Under the pieces are notes generated by a model. It did not search any database. It worked only from the letters and a program-made list of their open reading frames with translations, and had not been told where the DNA came from. A stretch of DNA of 64,000 nt, from NCBI GenBank assembly GCA_902461935.1, contig CABPZP010000005.1, positions 24,312 through 88,311 on the forward strand, given 5' to 3'. The position numbers and the translations under genes were made by a program. This DNA is from Merdicola sp905200315. Its GTDB lineage: Bacteria > Bacillota > Clostridia > TANB77 > CAG-508. This document shows positions 35,191 through 44,931 of the stretch, piece by piece (position 1 is the stretch's first letter; each line of letters starts with the position of its first letter).

Positions 35191-36492
35191 ATGAAGATAA
35201 AAAACAAATATAAAATATTAATTTATATAATAATTGGACTAGCCTTAGCCATTAGACTAGCATATATAATAAAAATGCCATATACAGAAAAGCAACACGA
35301 TGTAGAACCAAATGGAAATGGTCTAAGCTATATTTTTACGATATATGAAACAGGTCATTTGCCAGAAGATAATATAGGGCAACACTATCATCCACCACTA
35401 CATCAAATAATATGTGCAATGTTTTTAAAAATAATTAGTATATTTAATACAGATGTAAATTTTATGTGTGAAAGCTTACAGTTTGTAACATTAATATACT
35501 CAATGGCATTAGTATTTATAATATATAAAATTTTGCAAGAATTATATATAAAAGAGAAATATAAAATATTAGCAATGATAGTAGCTGCATTTCATCCAAC
35601 ACTAATTATATTATCAGGAAGCTTAAATAATGATTGTTTATGTTTAACATTAACAATATGGACAATACTTAGATTAATAAAATGGTATAAAAATGATAAT
35701 ATAAAAAATACAATATTACTTGCAATTATAACAGGTTTATGTGTAATGGCAAAAACATCAGGGGCAATAGTTGCAATACCTATAATGTATATATTTTTAT
35801 TAAAATTATATAGAAAAGTAAAAAAATCCGAAAACAAAGTATTAGTAATAAAAAAATATATGTATTTATTTATATTTTTTGGATGTATTTCTTTGTCAAT
35901 AGGACTATGGTATCCTATAAGAAATTATATAGAATTTGGACAACCAATATTATATGTAATGGATCCACATAATTCCGATTTATATGTAGGAAATTACACG
36001 TTATGGCAAAGATTTTTACCGTTTTCAAGCGAAATAAATCAAATGTATTGTGATCCATGGAATCAATACAATATACCAATATTTTTGCTTAAATGTTCAT
36101 TGTTTGGAGAATATAGTTGGAATACAAATGGAGCATTTGAAAATTTATATGTTGTTTCTATATTAGCAAATATATATTTAATAATTCAAACAATATATTG
36201 TATTATATCTCAAATGATGAATAAAACAAAAAGAAATAAGCAATGGAAAATAGCATTTTTACTATTATTTATATTTAACATATTTAGCTATATAACAATG
36301 AATATAAAATTGCCATATGGTTGCACAATGGACTTTAGATATATTGCATCAACAGTGTTTACGGGAACAATGTTTGTAATATTCGAAATGCAATCTATAA
36401 AACAAACAAAAATAATATACTATTTAATTACTACGCTAACAGTAATTATGTGTTTATCAACAGATACAATATTGTTATTATCGCAAGTGTAA
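35191..36492 (+). CDS. GT-C family membrane glycosyltransferase
   Basis: This 433-residue protein has about ten membrane helices and is related to PMT/ArnT-like enzymes that use polyprenyl-phosphate sugars at the outer membrane face. The first extracytoplasmic loop has acidic EKQHDVEPNGNG followed by GQHYHPPLHQ, the expected catalytic-loop signature, and YPIRNYIEFGQPIL is a later conserved-looking loop. The acceptor is unknown. It follows the DUF3990 pair by 12 bases and precedes polA by 17 bases, so these genes may share a transcript. Confidence 0.75.
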   Translation: MKIKNKYKILIYIIIGLALAIRLAYIIKMPYTEKQHDVEPNGNGLSYIFTIYETGHLPEDNIGQHYHPPLHQIICAMFLKIISIFNTDVNFMCESLQFVTLIYSMALVFIIYKILQELYIKEKYKILAMIVAAFHPTLIILSGSLNNDCLCLTLTIWTILRLIKWYKNDNIKNTILLAIITGLCVMAKTSGAIVAIPIMYIFLLKLYRKVKKSENKVLVIKKYMYLFIFFGCISLSIGLWYPIRNYIEFGQPILYVMDPHNSDLYVGNYTLWQRFLPFSSEINQMYCDPWNQYNIPIFLLKCSLFGEYSWNTNGAFENLYVVSILANIYLIIQTIYCIISQMMNKTKRNKQWKIAFLLLFIFNIFSYITMNIKLPYGCTMDFRYIASTVFTGTMFVIFEMQSIKQTKIIYYLITTLTVIMCLSTDTILLLSQV

Positions 36493-36509
36493 AGGAAAGG
36501 AAAAGTTAA

Positions 36510-39206
36510 ATGAGTAGACTTTTATTAATAGATGGAAATAGTATTTTAAATAGAGCCTTTTATGGAATTATGGGAAACAAAATGTTAACCACTAAAGATG
36601 GAAAATATACAAATGCAGTATATGGATTTTTAGCAATAATGTTCAAAGTAATGGAAGAATTAGAGCCAGAATATATGATGGTTACATTTGATATGAAAGG
36701 TCCAACAAAAAGGCACGAAATGTACAAAGAATACAAAGCAAATAGACACGGAATGCCAGATGAACTAGCAGAACAAATGCCAATAATAAAAGAAATTCTA
36801 AGAGCAATGAATATAGATATAATAGAAAAACAAGGTTATGAGGGAGACGATATTTTAGGAACACTTTCTGTTTATGGTGAAAAACAAGGTTTAGAAGTTA
36901 CAGTACTTTCAGGAGATAGAGATAACTTTCAACTTGCAACAGATAAAGTAACAATTAGAATACCAAGAACCAAAGCAGGAAAAACAGAAGTTGAAGACTT
37001 TAATAGAGAAAAAATAATAGAAACTTATGGAGTAGAGCCAAAACAATTAATAGAAGTAAAAGGACTTCAAGGAGATTCATCAGATAATATACCAGGAGTT
37101 CCAGGAATAGGAGAAAAAACAGCCTTAAGTTTAATAAAAAAATATGGAAGCATACAAAATTTGTATGAAAAAGTTGAAAAAGGTGAAGACGACTTAAAAG
37201 GAAAACAAAAAGAAAACATAGTAAATAATAAAGAACTAGCAATGTTATCAAGAGAGTTAGGAACAATAAACTTAGAAGCACCAGTAGAAATGTCAATGGA
37301 AGAACTAAAAGTTGAAGAATGGAACAAACCAGAAGTTTTAAGAATTTTTAAAGAATTAAATTTCAATAGATATATAGAAAGATTTAACCTAGAAGAAGAA
37401 AATAAAACACCTAAAATAGATTTAAAAGAACTAATAAAAATAGAAGAAAAAAATTTAAATCAAATAAAAGAAATAGTAACAAAAAATAAAAAAATATTTT
37501 TCTGCTTTGCAAAAGAAAATAGCGAAACCATAGGTAATATAATAAATAAAAAAATAACTTATATCTATGTAGCAGAGAATGAAAATGTATATTATGCTAA
37601 AGTAGAAGATATTGAAGTATTAAAAGAAATATTCGAAAACACAGAAATTGAAAAATATGGATATAAACTTTCAGAAGATTATATATTATTAAAGCAACTA
37701 GGAATAAAGCCTAATAACATAGTATACGATGCAGAAGTAGCAGAATATGATATTGACCCTACAAAGTCAAAATACCCATTAGAAGATGTAAGTTTAAAAT
37801 ATCTAAATTTAGATATTAACGAATATTTAGAAGCAAATAATGTAAAAGAAGAAAATACAAAACAATTAAATTTATTTGATAATAGTGAAGAAAAAGAGAA
37901 TACAGAAAAATACAAATATGCAATAAATGTATATGTAATATATAAATCTTACGAGAAGATAATAGAAGAATTAAAAACTAAAAATGAATATGAATTATTT
38001 AAAACTATAGAAATGCCATTGGTTGAAGTTCTTTCTGAAATGCAATGGGCAGGAATGCACATTGAAAAGCAAGAACTACAAGATTTTGGCAATAAGCTAA
38101 AACAAGATATAGATAAAATAGTAAAAGAAATATATGAACTATCTGGAGAAGAATTTAATGTAAATTCTCCAAAACAATTAGGAGAAGTATTATTTGAAAA
38201 GTTGAAATTGCCTATTATAAAGAAAACAAAAAATGGATATTCAACAGATGTAGCAGTATTAGAAAAATTAGTAGGAGAACATCCTGTTATAGAAAAAATC
38301 TTAGAGTATAGAAGTTTAGCTAAACTTAATTCAACATATGTAGATGGTCTAGAACCATATATAAATGAAAAAACAAAAAGAATACACTCATATTTCCACC
38401 AAACAATAACAGCAACAGGAAGAATTAGTTCAACAGAACCAAACTTGCAAAATATTCCTACAAGAATCGAACTAGGAAAACAATTAAGAAAAGTATTTAA
38501 ACCAGAAAAAGATTATGTATTTATAGATGCAGATTATTCACAAATAGAATTAAGGGTACTTGCACATATATCAGAAGATGAAAATATGATGAATGCATTT
38601 AAAAATGGAGAAGACATTCATAAACAAGCAGCATCAAAAGTTTTAGATATTCCATTAGAAGAAGTAACAAAACAGCAAAGGTCACATGCTAAAGCTGTAA
38701 ATTTTGGAATAGTATACGGTATAAGTGATTTTGGACTTGCAGGTCAACTGGGAATATCAAAAAAAGAAGCAAAACAATATATAGAAAGCTATTTAGAAAA
38801 ATATTCAGGTATAAAAAAATTCATGGAAGACATTGTAGAAAAAGCAAAACAGCAAGGATATGTAGAAACATTATTTGGAAGAAGAAGATATATACCAGAA
38901 TTAAAATCTAACAATTATATGGTAAGACAATTCGGCTCAAGAGTTGCAATGAATATGCCAATACAAGGAACAGCAGCAGATATAATGAAAATAGCTATGA
39001 TAGATGTATACAGTAAATTAAAAGAAAAAAACTTAAAATCAAGACTTATTTTACAAATACATGATGAATTAATTATAGAAGCATATAAAGAAGAAAAGGA
39101 AGAAGTAAAAGAAATATTAAAATCTTCAATGGAAAATGCATATAAATTAAATGTACCATTAATAGTAGACATGTGCGAAGCAGATAATTGGTATGATGCA
39201 AAATAA
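36510..39206 (+). CDS. polA: DNA polymerase I
   Basis: PolA (898 residues) fills gaps and removes RNA primers. The N-terminal 5'-3' nuclease domain (~1-290) has LLIDGNSILNRAFYG and GDRDNFQLATD. The middle domain (~310-480) keeps the fold but I see no D-x-E exonuclease motif, so proofreading is probably lost, as in several Firmicutes. The polymerase domain has motif A DYSQIELRVLAHIS, motif B RSHAKAVNFGIVYG and motif C IHDELI. AAGGAAAGG precedes the start. coaE, often next in Firmicutes, is absent; the lytic transglycosylase follows directly. Confidence 0.97.
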   Translation: MSRLLLIDGNSILNRAFYGIMGNKMLTTKDGKYTNAVYGFLAIMFKVMEELEPEYMMVTFDMKGPTKRHEMYKEYKANRHGMPDELAEQMPIIKEILRAMNIDIIEKQGYEGDDILGTLSVYGEKQGLEVTVLSGDRDNFQLATDKVTIRIPRTKAGKTEVEDFNREKIIETYGVEPKQLIEVKGLQGDSSDNIPGVPGIGEKTALSLIKKYGSIQNLYEKVEKGEDDLKGKQKENIVNNKELAMLSRELGTINLEAPVEMSMEELKVEEWNKPEVLRIFKELNFNRYIERFNLEEENKTPKIDLKELIKIEEKNLNQIKEIVTKNKKIFFCFAKENSETIGNIINKKITYIYVAENENVYYAKVEDIEVLKEIFENTEIEKYGYKLSEDYILLKQLGIKPNNIVYDAEVAEYDIDPTKSKYPLEDVSLKYLNLDINEYLEANNVKEENTKQLNLFDNSEEKENTEKYKYAINVYVIYKSYEKIIEELKTKNEYELFKTIEMPLVEVLSEMQWAGMHIEKQELQDFGNKLKQDIDKIVKEIYELSGEEFNVNSPKQLGEVLFEKLKLPIIKKTKNGYSTDVAVLEKLVGEHPVIEKILEYRSLAKLNSTYVDGLEPYINEKTKRIHSYFHQTITATGRISSTEPNLQNIPTRIELGKQLRKVFKPEKDYVFIDADYSQIELRVLAHISEDENMMNAFKNGEDIHKQAASKVLDIPLEEVTKQQRSHAKAVNFGIVYGISDFGLAGQLGISKKEAKQYIESYLEKYSGIKKFMEDIVEKAKQQGYVETLFGRRRYIPELKSNNYMVRQFGSRVAMNMPIQGTAADIMKIAMIDVYSKLKEKNLKSRLILQIHDELIIEAYKEEKEEVKEILKSSMENAYKLNVPLIVDMCEADNWYDAK

Positions 39207-39223
39207 ATAATCGAGGAGAAAAG

Positions 39224-39775
39224 ATGAAAAAATTAATAATTATAATATTAGTAATTGCATTAATATTATTTGGAATAAAATATTATAATTTGGATAATGA
39301 ACTAATGAAAAAAATATATGTAAAAAATTATTCAAACTATGTAGAAAAATATAGCAAAGAAAACAACTTAGATGAAAATTTAGTATATGCAATAATAAAG
39401 GCAGAAAGCAATTTTAAAGAAGGTGCAGTATCATCAAGTGGAGCTGTGGGGTTAATGCAACTAATGGAAACAACAGCAGACGACGTTGCAAGAAAAATGA
39501 ATATAGATTTTAAAATAGATTTATTGTACCAAGCAGAAGACAATATAAAAATAGGAACAAAATACTATAAAACACTTTATGATAAATATAAAAACAATGC
39601 AGTAGCACTAATGGCATACAATGCAGGAAGCGGAAATGTAGATAGATGGATACAAGAAGGAACAATAAAACCAGACGGAACAGATGCAGAAAATATACCT
39701 TACAAAGAAACCAACAACTATGTTAGGAAAATATTAAGAGATTATGAAATATACAAAGAACTATATGCTGAGTAG
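39224..39775 (+). CDS. Lytic transglycosylase, SLT domain
   Basis: This 183-residue cell-wall enzyme cleaves the MurNAc-GlcNAc bond to form 1,6-anhydroMurNAc. An N-terminal membrane anchor (~3-20) is followed by a single SLT domain. The catalytic Glu is E61 in YAIIKAESNF; the family motifs GAVGLMQLM and ALMAYNAGSGNVDRW follow. The size matches the small anchored SLT proteins encoded after polA in Clostridia. GAGGAGA precedes the start. A TGTAGGGG-type repeat follows 20 bases after the stop. Confidence 0.93.
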   Translation: MKKLIIIILVIALILFGIKYYNLDNELMKKIYVKNYSNYVEKYSKENNLDENLVYAIIKAESNFKEGAVSSSGAVGLMQLMETTADDVARKMNIDFKIDLLYQAEDNIKIGTKYYKTLYDKYKNNAVALMAYNAGSGNVDRWIQEGTIKPDGTDAENIPYKETNNYVRKILRDYEIYKELYAE

Positions 39776-39795
39776 AAAAAATTAATGGCAAACAA

Positions 39796-39823
39796 TGTAG
39801 GGGGCGGCGTCCCAGACGACTCG
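39796..39823. repeat. TGTAGGGG palindromic repeat
   Basis: The TGTAGGGGGCGGCGTCCCAG core followed by ACGACTCG resembles the second palindrome of the 160-bp repeats. The AT-rich tail after it (with TTTTTATAAAAACAAATTTT) also resembles the bases after 6999. Confidence 0.75.
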
Positions 39824-39980
39824 TTAAAAAACAACATAATACAAATAATCAATTAATCTAAATTTTTATAAAAACAAATTTTAATATAGGTTTACAATAG
39901 ATTTATTATAAAAAAATAAAGATATATTGATATAAACATAAAAATATTATATAATAGCCAAAAACGTAAGGAGGAAAATA

Positions 39981-41078
39981 ATGGTTTTAGATATGAATTA
40001 TTGGATTAAAGTCTTAAAAAGAGTTGCAGTTTTAGCTATTTCAGTTGTTCTAGTATTTTTAAGCTTTAAACTTGCAATTTTTTATATGCCTTTTTTGGTG
40101 GCTTTTATAATTTCACTTATTATAGAACCAGTTATTAGAGGAATAATGAAACACACAAAACTTTCTAGAAAGGCAAGTTCAATAATTGTCTTTATTATAT
40201 CTCTTGGAATTATAATTGGACTTTTGGTGTGGGGAATAGCTACCCTAATTTCAGAAGCTAGTGGATTATTACATAATTTTAATGAATATGTAGATAAAGG
40301 TTATAATTTAGTTCAGCAAATTATGAATGATGTTGATTATGAAAAACTACATTTATCAGATGATGTAATAAATACAATTCAAAGTTCAGCATACGAATTT
40401 TTAAATACAGCAGCAGGTTGGTTAAAAACAGGTGTTACAAAATTTATGGGAGTTATAACATCAATTCCAGCAATAGCTATTTATACTATTATAACAATAC
40501 TTGCATTGTATTTTATATGCACAGAAAAAATTTATATAATAGACCAGTTAGAACATCATTTACCTAAAAAATGGACAGTTTCAATAGGTACACACTTGAA
40601 AGATTTAACTAAAACATTAGGAGGATATTTAAAAGCACAGGTTACATTAATATTAATATCTTTTGTAATATGTTTAATAGGACTTTCTATATTTAGTTTA
40701 GCAGGTATGAATGTAGCCTTTCCTTTAATGGCAGCACTTGGAATTGCATTTGTAGATGCATTGCCAATTCTTGGTTCAGGAACAGCAATGGTACCTTGGG
40801 CAATTATTTCAGCAATACAAGGCGATATAAAATTAGCGATTTGTATTATAGTGTTATATTTAGTAATGACAGGAACAAGACAATTTATAGAACCAAAAAT
40901 TGTAAGTGGAAAAATAGGAATCCACCCAATATTTACTTTACTTGCAATGTACACTGGATTTAAATTTATAGGTGTACTTGGAATGCTTGTAGGACCAATA
41001 GTTTTAATTATCTTGAAAAATATATATGCAACAGTAATAGAGAACGGAATATTTAAAACAATAATGGATGAGGAATAA
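39981..41078 (+). CDS. AI-2E / YtvI-family membrane protein
   Basis: This 365-residue protein has about eight membrane helices and belongs to the AI-2E family of exporters and the related YtvI sporulation proteins. Visible are the N-terminal FYMPFLVAFIISLIIEPVIR helix pair, the central amphipathic region (~95-165) and the conserved C-terminal stretch FVDALPILGSGTAMVPW, then IEPKIVSGKIGIHP. No substrate can be assigned. AAGGAGG precedes ATG 39981. It is probably monocistronic. Confidence 0.85.
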   Translation: MVLDMNYWIKVLKRVAVLAISVVLVFLSFKLAIFYMPFLVAFIISLIIEPVIRGIMKHTKLSRKASSIIVFIISLGIIIGLLVWGIATLISEASGLLHNFNEYVDKGYNLVQQIMNDVDYEKLHLSDDVINTIQSSAYEFLNTAAGWLKTGVTKFMGVITSIPAIAIYTIITILALYFICTEKIYIIDQLEHHLPKKWTVSIGTHLKDLTKTLGGYLKAQVTLILISFVICLIGLSIFSLAGMNVAFPLMAALGIAFVDALPILGSGTAMVPWAIISAIQGDIKLAICIIVLYLVMTGTRQFIEPKIVSGKIGIHPIFTLLAMYTGFKFIGVLGMLVGPIVLIILKNIYATVIENGIFKTIMDEE

Positions 41079-41084
41079 AATATA

Positions 41085-41125
41085 AAAAGCAATAATTTCT
41101 TAATTTTGAAATTATTGCTTTTTTA
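41085..41125. terminator. Bidirectional terminator
   Basis: AAAAGCAATAATTTC and GAAATTATTGCTTTT form a perfect 15-bp stem with an 8-nt loop; A and T tracts on either side serve both converging genes. Confidence 0.92.
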
Positions 41126-41127
41126 TT

Positions 41128-41670
41128 TTATAATTCAGCAGAGGTTTGGATGTAACTGTCGTCTGGTGGACTTACTTTTTGTTTATCACAATTAGGTGTT
41201 TCTTCAATTTCATCAATTTTTATTACTGGGATTTCTCCGTGATAATTTCCTTTTGTTATTTCTCCAGATATATGTACCCATGTTCCATCTCCTAAATTTT
41301 TTGCTTCTTTGCTTTCACATAAAAAGCCGATAACAACGGTTTGATTATCTGGACTAATTATCATATCTCTTGCAAGTACAAATTGATTTTCATCAAAATC
41401 GTAAACTCTATAAATATAGCCAGTAAAACTAATTTTTTTTCCTACAAAGTTATCTACATTTTCATGAACATTTTTTAATACATTAGAGTAGTTTTCAGGA
41501 CTAATTTCACTTGGTTCTGAAGATTTTGAATTGGAAAATCCATCAGATTTTGCCATATGAACTATTTTATAAATTGAAAAAATAAATATGCAAATTACTA
41601 TAATTGAAATAAAACTTCCAATTATTTTAAAGGTTTTTGTACCATTAATTTTAAAATTATAAATAAACAT
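41128..41670 (-). CDS. Membrane-anchored YcgQ/TIGR03943-like C-terminal domain protein
   Basis: This 180-residue protein has one membrane helix (~15-38), a Ser-rich linker, and a C-terminal OB-like domain. The domain pattern (GKKISFTGYIYRV, FVLARDMIISPDNQTVVIGF and GTWVHISGEI) matches the C-terminal part of YcgQ/DUF1980 proteins, which are encoded with predicted permeases. The multi-spanning N-terminal half of full-length YcgQ is replaced here by one helix. The ribosome site is AGGCGGTG. It converges with the YtvI-like gene. Confidence 0.7.
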   Translation of the reverse strand: MFIYNFKINGTKTFKIIGSFISIIVICIFIFSIYKIVHMAKSDGFSNSKSSEPSEISPENYSNVLKNVHENVDNFVGKKISFTGYIYRVYDFDENQFVLARDMIISPDNQTVVIGFLCESKEAKNLGDGTWVHISGEITKGNYHGEIPVIKIDEIEETPNCDKQKVSPPDDSYIQTSAEL

Positions 41671-41851
41671 ACATACACCGCCTATCTTTTTTAAATATAT
41701 TCTAATAATAAAGAAATATGATTAAATGATATATAACCTAAAAAATAGGTTGATATAGAAGTCCTACTACAAAAAAATAATAAATTATTTTATATTTTGA
41801 ATTATATTTACGATAATTTCCAAAAATATTATAAAAAAACAATATTTTCTA

Positions 41852-41880
41852 TTGCATAAAAAAATATTTAATGATATAGT
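41852..41880 (+). promoter_or_regulatory. secA promoter
   Basis: TTGCAT at 41852-41857 and TATAGT at 41875-41880 have a 17-base spacer and an extended -10 (TGA). Confidence 0.7.
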
Positions 41881-41921
41881 ACATTTGTAAATTTTTATTA
41901 ATAATGGGAGGCACAAAACCA

Positions 41922-44672
41922 ATGAAATTATTCAAATCATACAGTGAAAAAGAGGTAAAAAGAGTTAAACCATTAGTAGACAAAATAAATGGTTTAGAAG
42001 ATGAATTTATGAAATTAACAGATGCTGAATTAAAGGCAAAAACAGATTATTTTAAGAAACAATTAAAAGATGGTAAAACATTAGACGATATATTACCAGA
42101 AGCTTTTGCAACTGTTAGAGAAGCTTCTAAAAGAGTTCTAGGAATGAGACATTTCGATGTGCAATTAATAGGTGGAATTATACTTCATCAAGGTAGAATT
42201 GCAGAAATGAAAACAGGTGAAGGAAAAACATTAGTTGCTACACTTCCAGTTTATTTAAATGCATTAACAGGTAAAGGTGTTCATGTAATTACAGTTAACG
42301 ATTACCTTGCTAAAAGAGATAGCGAATGGATGGGAAAAGTTTATAAATTTTTAGGATTAACAGTTGGTTTAGTAATTGCAGGAATGAATCCAGCAGAAAA
42401 ACAACAAGCATATAATTGCGATATAACATATGGTACAAACAATGAATTTGGATTTGATTACTTAAGAGACAATATGGTTATATATAAAGACCAATTAGTT
42501 CAAAGAGGACTAAATTATGCTATTGTCGATGAAATTGATAGTATCTTAATAGATGAGGCTCGTACACCATTAATTATTTCAGGTAGAGCAAATAAATCAT
42601 CAGATTTATACAAAAAAGCAGACAGTTTTGTTAGAAAATTACATGCAAAAGAAATAATTGAAGAAGATGTTAAAGATTTTGATCAAGCAGAAGATAACGA
42701 AAATTATGACTACATAGTTGACTTAAAAGCAAAATCTGCATCACTTACACAAAAAGGTATTAAAAAAGCTGAAGAAGAATTTGGATTAGAAAACTTTAAT
42801 GATATAGAAAACTCTGAAATTGTTCATAACGTTAACCAAGCACTACGTGCACATGGTATTATGAAAAAAGATATAGACTACATTGTAAAAGATGGAGAAG
42901 TTTTAATTGTAGATGAATTTACTGGACGTATTATGTATGGTAGAAGATACAATAATGGACTTCACCAAGCTATTGAAGCAAAAGAAAGAGTAAAAATAGC
43001 AGATGAATCAAAAACACTTGCAACAATAACATTCCAAAATTATTTTAGAATGTATGATAAACTTTCTGGAATGACTGGTACAGCTATGACAGAAGAAGGA
43101 GAATTTCAAGAAATATACAATTTAGATGTTGTAGAAATTCCAACAAACAAACCAATGGCAAGAAAAGATAATGTTGATATTATCTATAAAAATGAAGATG
43201 CAAAATTTAGAGCAGTTGTAGAAGATGTTAAAAAAAGCTATGGAAAAGGACAACCAGTTCTAATTGGTACAGTATCAATCGAAAAATCAGAAAAATTAAG
43301 CAAAATTTTAACTCAAAACAGAATTAAACACGTTGTATTAAATGCTAAATTCCATGAACAAGAAGCTGAAATAATAGCTCAAGCTGGTAAATTAGGTGCA
43401 GTTACAATAGCAACAAATATGGCTGGTCGTGGTACAGATATTATGCTTGGTGGAAATAGTGAATATTTAGCAAAACAAGAAATGAAAAAACAAAAATATT
43501 CAGAAGAATTAATAGAACAAGCAACAGCTTATAATGAAACAGATGACCAAGAAATATTAGGTGCAAGAAAGAAATTCAAAGAATTACAAGATAAATTTGA
43601 AAAAGATATTTCAGTAGAAAAAGAAAAAGTAATTGCAGCTGGTGGTTTAAAAATAATTGGTACAGAAAGACACGAATCAAGAAGAATTGATAACCAATTA
43701 AGAGGACGTAGTGGACGTCAAGGAGATGTTGGTGAATCTAGATTTTATATTGCATTAGATGATGACCTAATGAAAATATTTGGTGGAGACAGAATAACAA
43801 ATCTTTACAACAAACTAGGAGCTAGCGAAGACTTACCAATTGAAGTTAAAATGGTATCAAAAGGTGTAGAAAGAGCTCAAAAGAAAGTTGAAGGTAGAAA
43901 CTTCAGTATAAGAAAAAATGTATTAAAATATGACGATGTAATGAATGCACAAAGAGAAGTAATCTACAAACAAAGAAGACAAGTTTTAGATGGTGAAAAC
44001 TTAAAACAAAGTATATTAAATATGTTTAATTCTGTAATTGAAGCTGTAGTATTAACACATACACAACTTGCAGAAGGAGAAAAACTAAACACAGAAGGAC
44101 TATTACAAGATATTCAAACAACATTTGGAATTACAGATATAGAAAATGTAAAAGAAAATGAAGTTGATAGCGATAAATTAATAGAAGAATTAAAAGAAAA
44201 AGTTCTAAAAAATTATGAAGCTAAAGAAGCAGAATTTGGAGAAAAAGAACTTAGAGAACTTGAAAGAGTTGTTGTTCTAAAAGTTGTAGATCAAAAATGG
44301 ATGGATCACATAGACAACATGGATGAATTAAAAAACGGTATAGGCTTACGTGCATACGCACAAAAAGATCCAGTAGTTCAATACAGAATTGAAGGAACAG
44401 AAATGTTTGAAGAAATGAACGAAGACATTAAATTAGACGTTGTTAAAATTCTTTCAAATGTACAAAGAGCAGGAGATATGAAAAGAACAGAAGCAGCAAA
44501 AATAACAGCAACAGGATTACAAGACACAGCAATAAACTTAGTAGATGGAAAATATTCAGAAAAAGAAGGCGGAATGAACAAAACAGTAGTAAACGAAGGA
44601 CCAAAAGTAGGAAGAAACGACCCATGTCCTTGTGGTTCAGGAAAAAAATATAAAAATTGTTGTGGAAAATAA
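41922..44672 (+). CDS. secA: Protein translocase ATPase SecA
   Basis: SecA (916 residues) drives export of unfolded proteins through SecYEG. Motifs: Walker A MKTGEGKTLVATLP (~residue 100), DEAD-like VDEIDSILIDEARTPL (~205), the second ATPase half with ATNMAGRGTDIMLGG and RRIDNQLRGRSGRQGD, and the C-terminal zinc motif CPCGSGKKYKNCCGK. The length is slightly above the Bacillus form. GGGAGG at 41906-41911 supports ATG 41922; the ATG at 41904 overlaps that site. prfB normally follows secA in Firmicutes; here a large cohesin/pectate-lyase gene lies between them. Confidence 0.97.
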   Translation: MKLFKSYSEKEVKRVKPLVDKINGLEDEFMKLTDAELKAKTDYFKKQLKDGKTLDDILPEAFATVREASKRVLGMRHFDVQLIGGIILHQGRIAEMKTGEGKTLVATLPVYLNALTGKGVHVITVNDYLAKRDSEWMGKVYKFLGLTVGLVIAGMNPAEKQQAYNCDITYGTNNEFGFDYLRDNMVIYKDQLVQRGLNYAIVDEIDSILIDEARTPLIISGRANKSSDLYKKADSFVRKLHAKEIIEEDVKDFDQAEDNENYDYIVDLKAKSASLTQKGIKKAEEEFGLENFNDIENSEIVHNVNQALRAHGIMKKDIDYIVKDGEVLIVDEFTGRIMYGRRYNNGLHQAIEAKERVKIADESKTLATITFQNYFRMYDKLSGMTGTAMTEEGEFQEIYNLDVVEIPTNKPMARKDNVDIIYKNEDAKFRAVVEDVKKSYGKGQPVLIGTVSIEKSEKLSKILTQNRIKHVVLNAKFHEQEAEIIAQAGKLGAVTIATNMAGRGTDIMLGGNSEYLAKQEMKKQKYSEELIEQATAYNETDDQEILGARKKFKELQDKFEKDISVEKEKVIAAGGLKIIGTERHESRRIDNQLRGRSGRQGDVGESRFYIALDDDLMKIFGGDRITNLYNKLGASEDLPIEVKMVSKGVERAQKKVEGRNFSIRKNVLKYDDVMNAQREVIYKQRRQVLDGENLKQSILNMFNSVIEAVVLTHTQLAEGEKLNTEGLLQDIQTTFGITDIENVKENEVDSDKLIEELKEKVLKNYEAKEAEFGEKELRELERVVVLKVVDQKWMDHIDNMDELKNGIGLRAYAQKDPVVQYRIEGTEMFEEMNEDIKLDVVKILSNVQRAGDMKRTEAAKITATGLQDTAINLVDGKYSEKEGGMNKTVVNEGPKVGRNDPCPCGSGKKYKNCCGK

Positions 44673-44707
44673 GAAAAAGCCCTTGAAATAAGGGCCTTTT
44701 TCTTATT
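44673..44707 (+). terminator. secA terminator
   Basis: GAAAAAGCCCTT pairs with AAGGGCCTTTTTC (one bulged base) around GAAAT, followed by T-rich DNA. Confidence 0.88.
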
Positions 44708-44822
44708 TTGTTAATTTTCTATTTTGAAGGTAGGAATCTACTTCCTTAGGGCAAACCGAGTACATTAATATAAAGTTATTTGAAAAATTGCAATATAATG
44801 AGAATAAATTAATGTAAAACAA

Positions 44823-44871
44823 TGTAGGGGCAGACGCCTCTGTCTGCCCGCGTGGCGAAGCCACTTTTTTT
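44823..44871 (+). repeat. TGTAGGGG palindrome joined to a terminator hairpin
   Basis: GGGCAGAC and GTCTGCCC form a perfect stem around GCCTCT (44828-44849). Two bases later GTGGC-GAA-GCCAC forms a second hairpin followed by seven Ts (44852-44871), a good terminator. Confidence 0.8.
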
Positions 44872-44931
44872 GGTAATTTTATAGAAAAAAACTCTATTAT
44901 TTGTTATAATCAATATTGTACGAGGTGAAAA

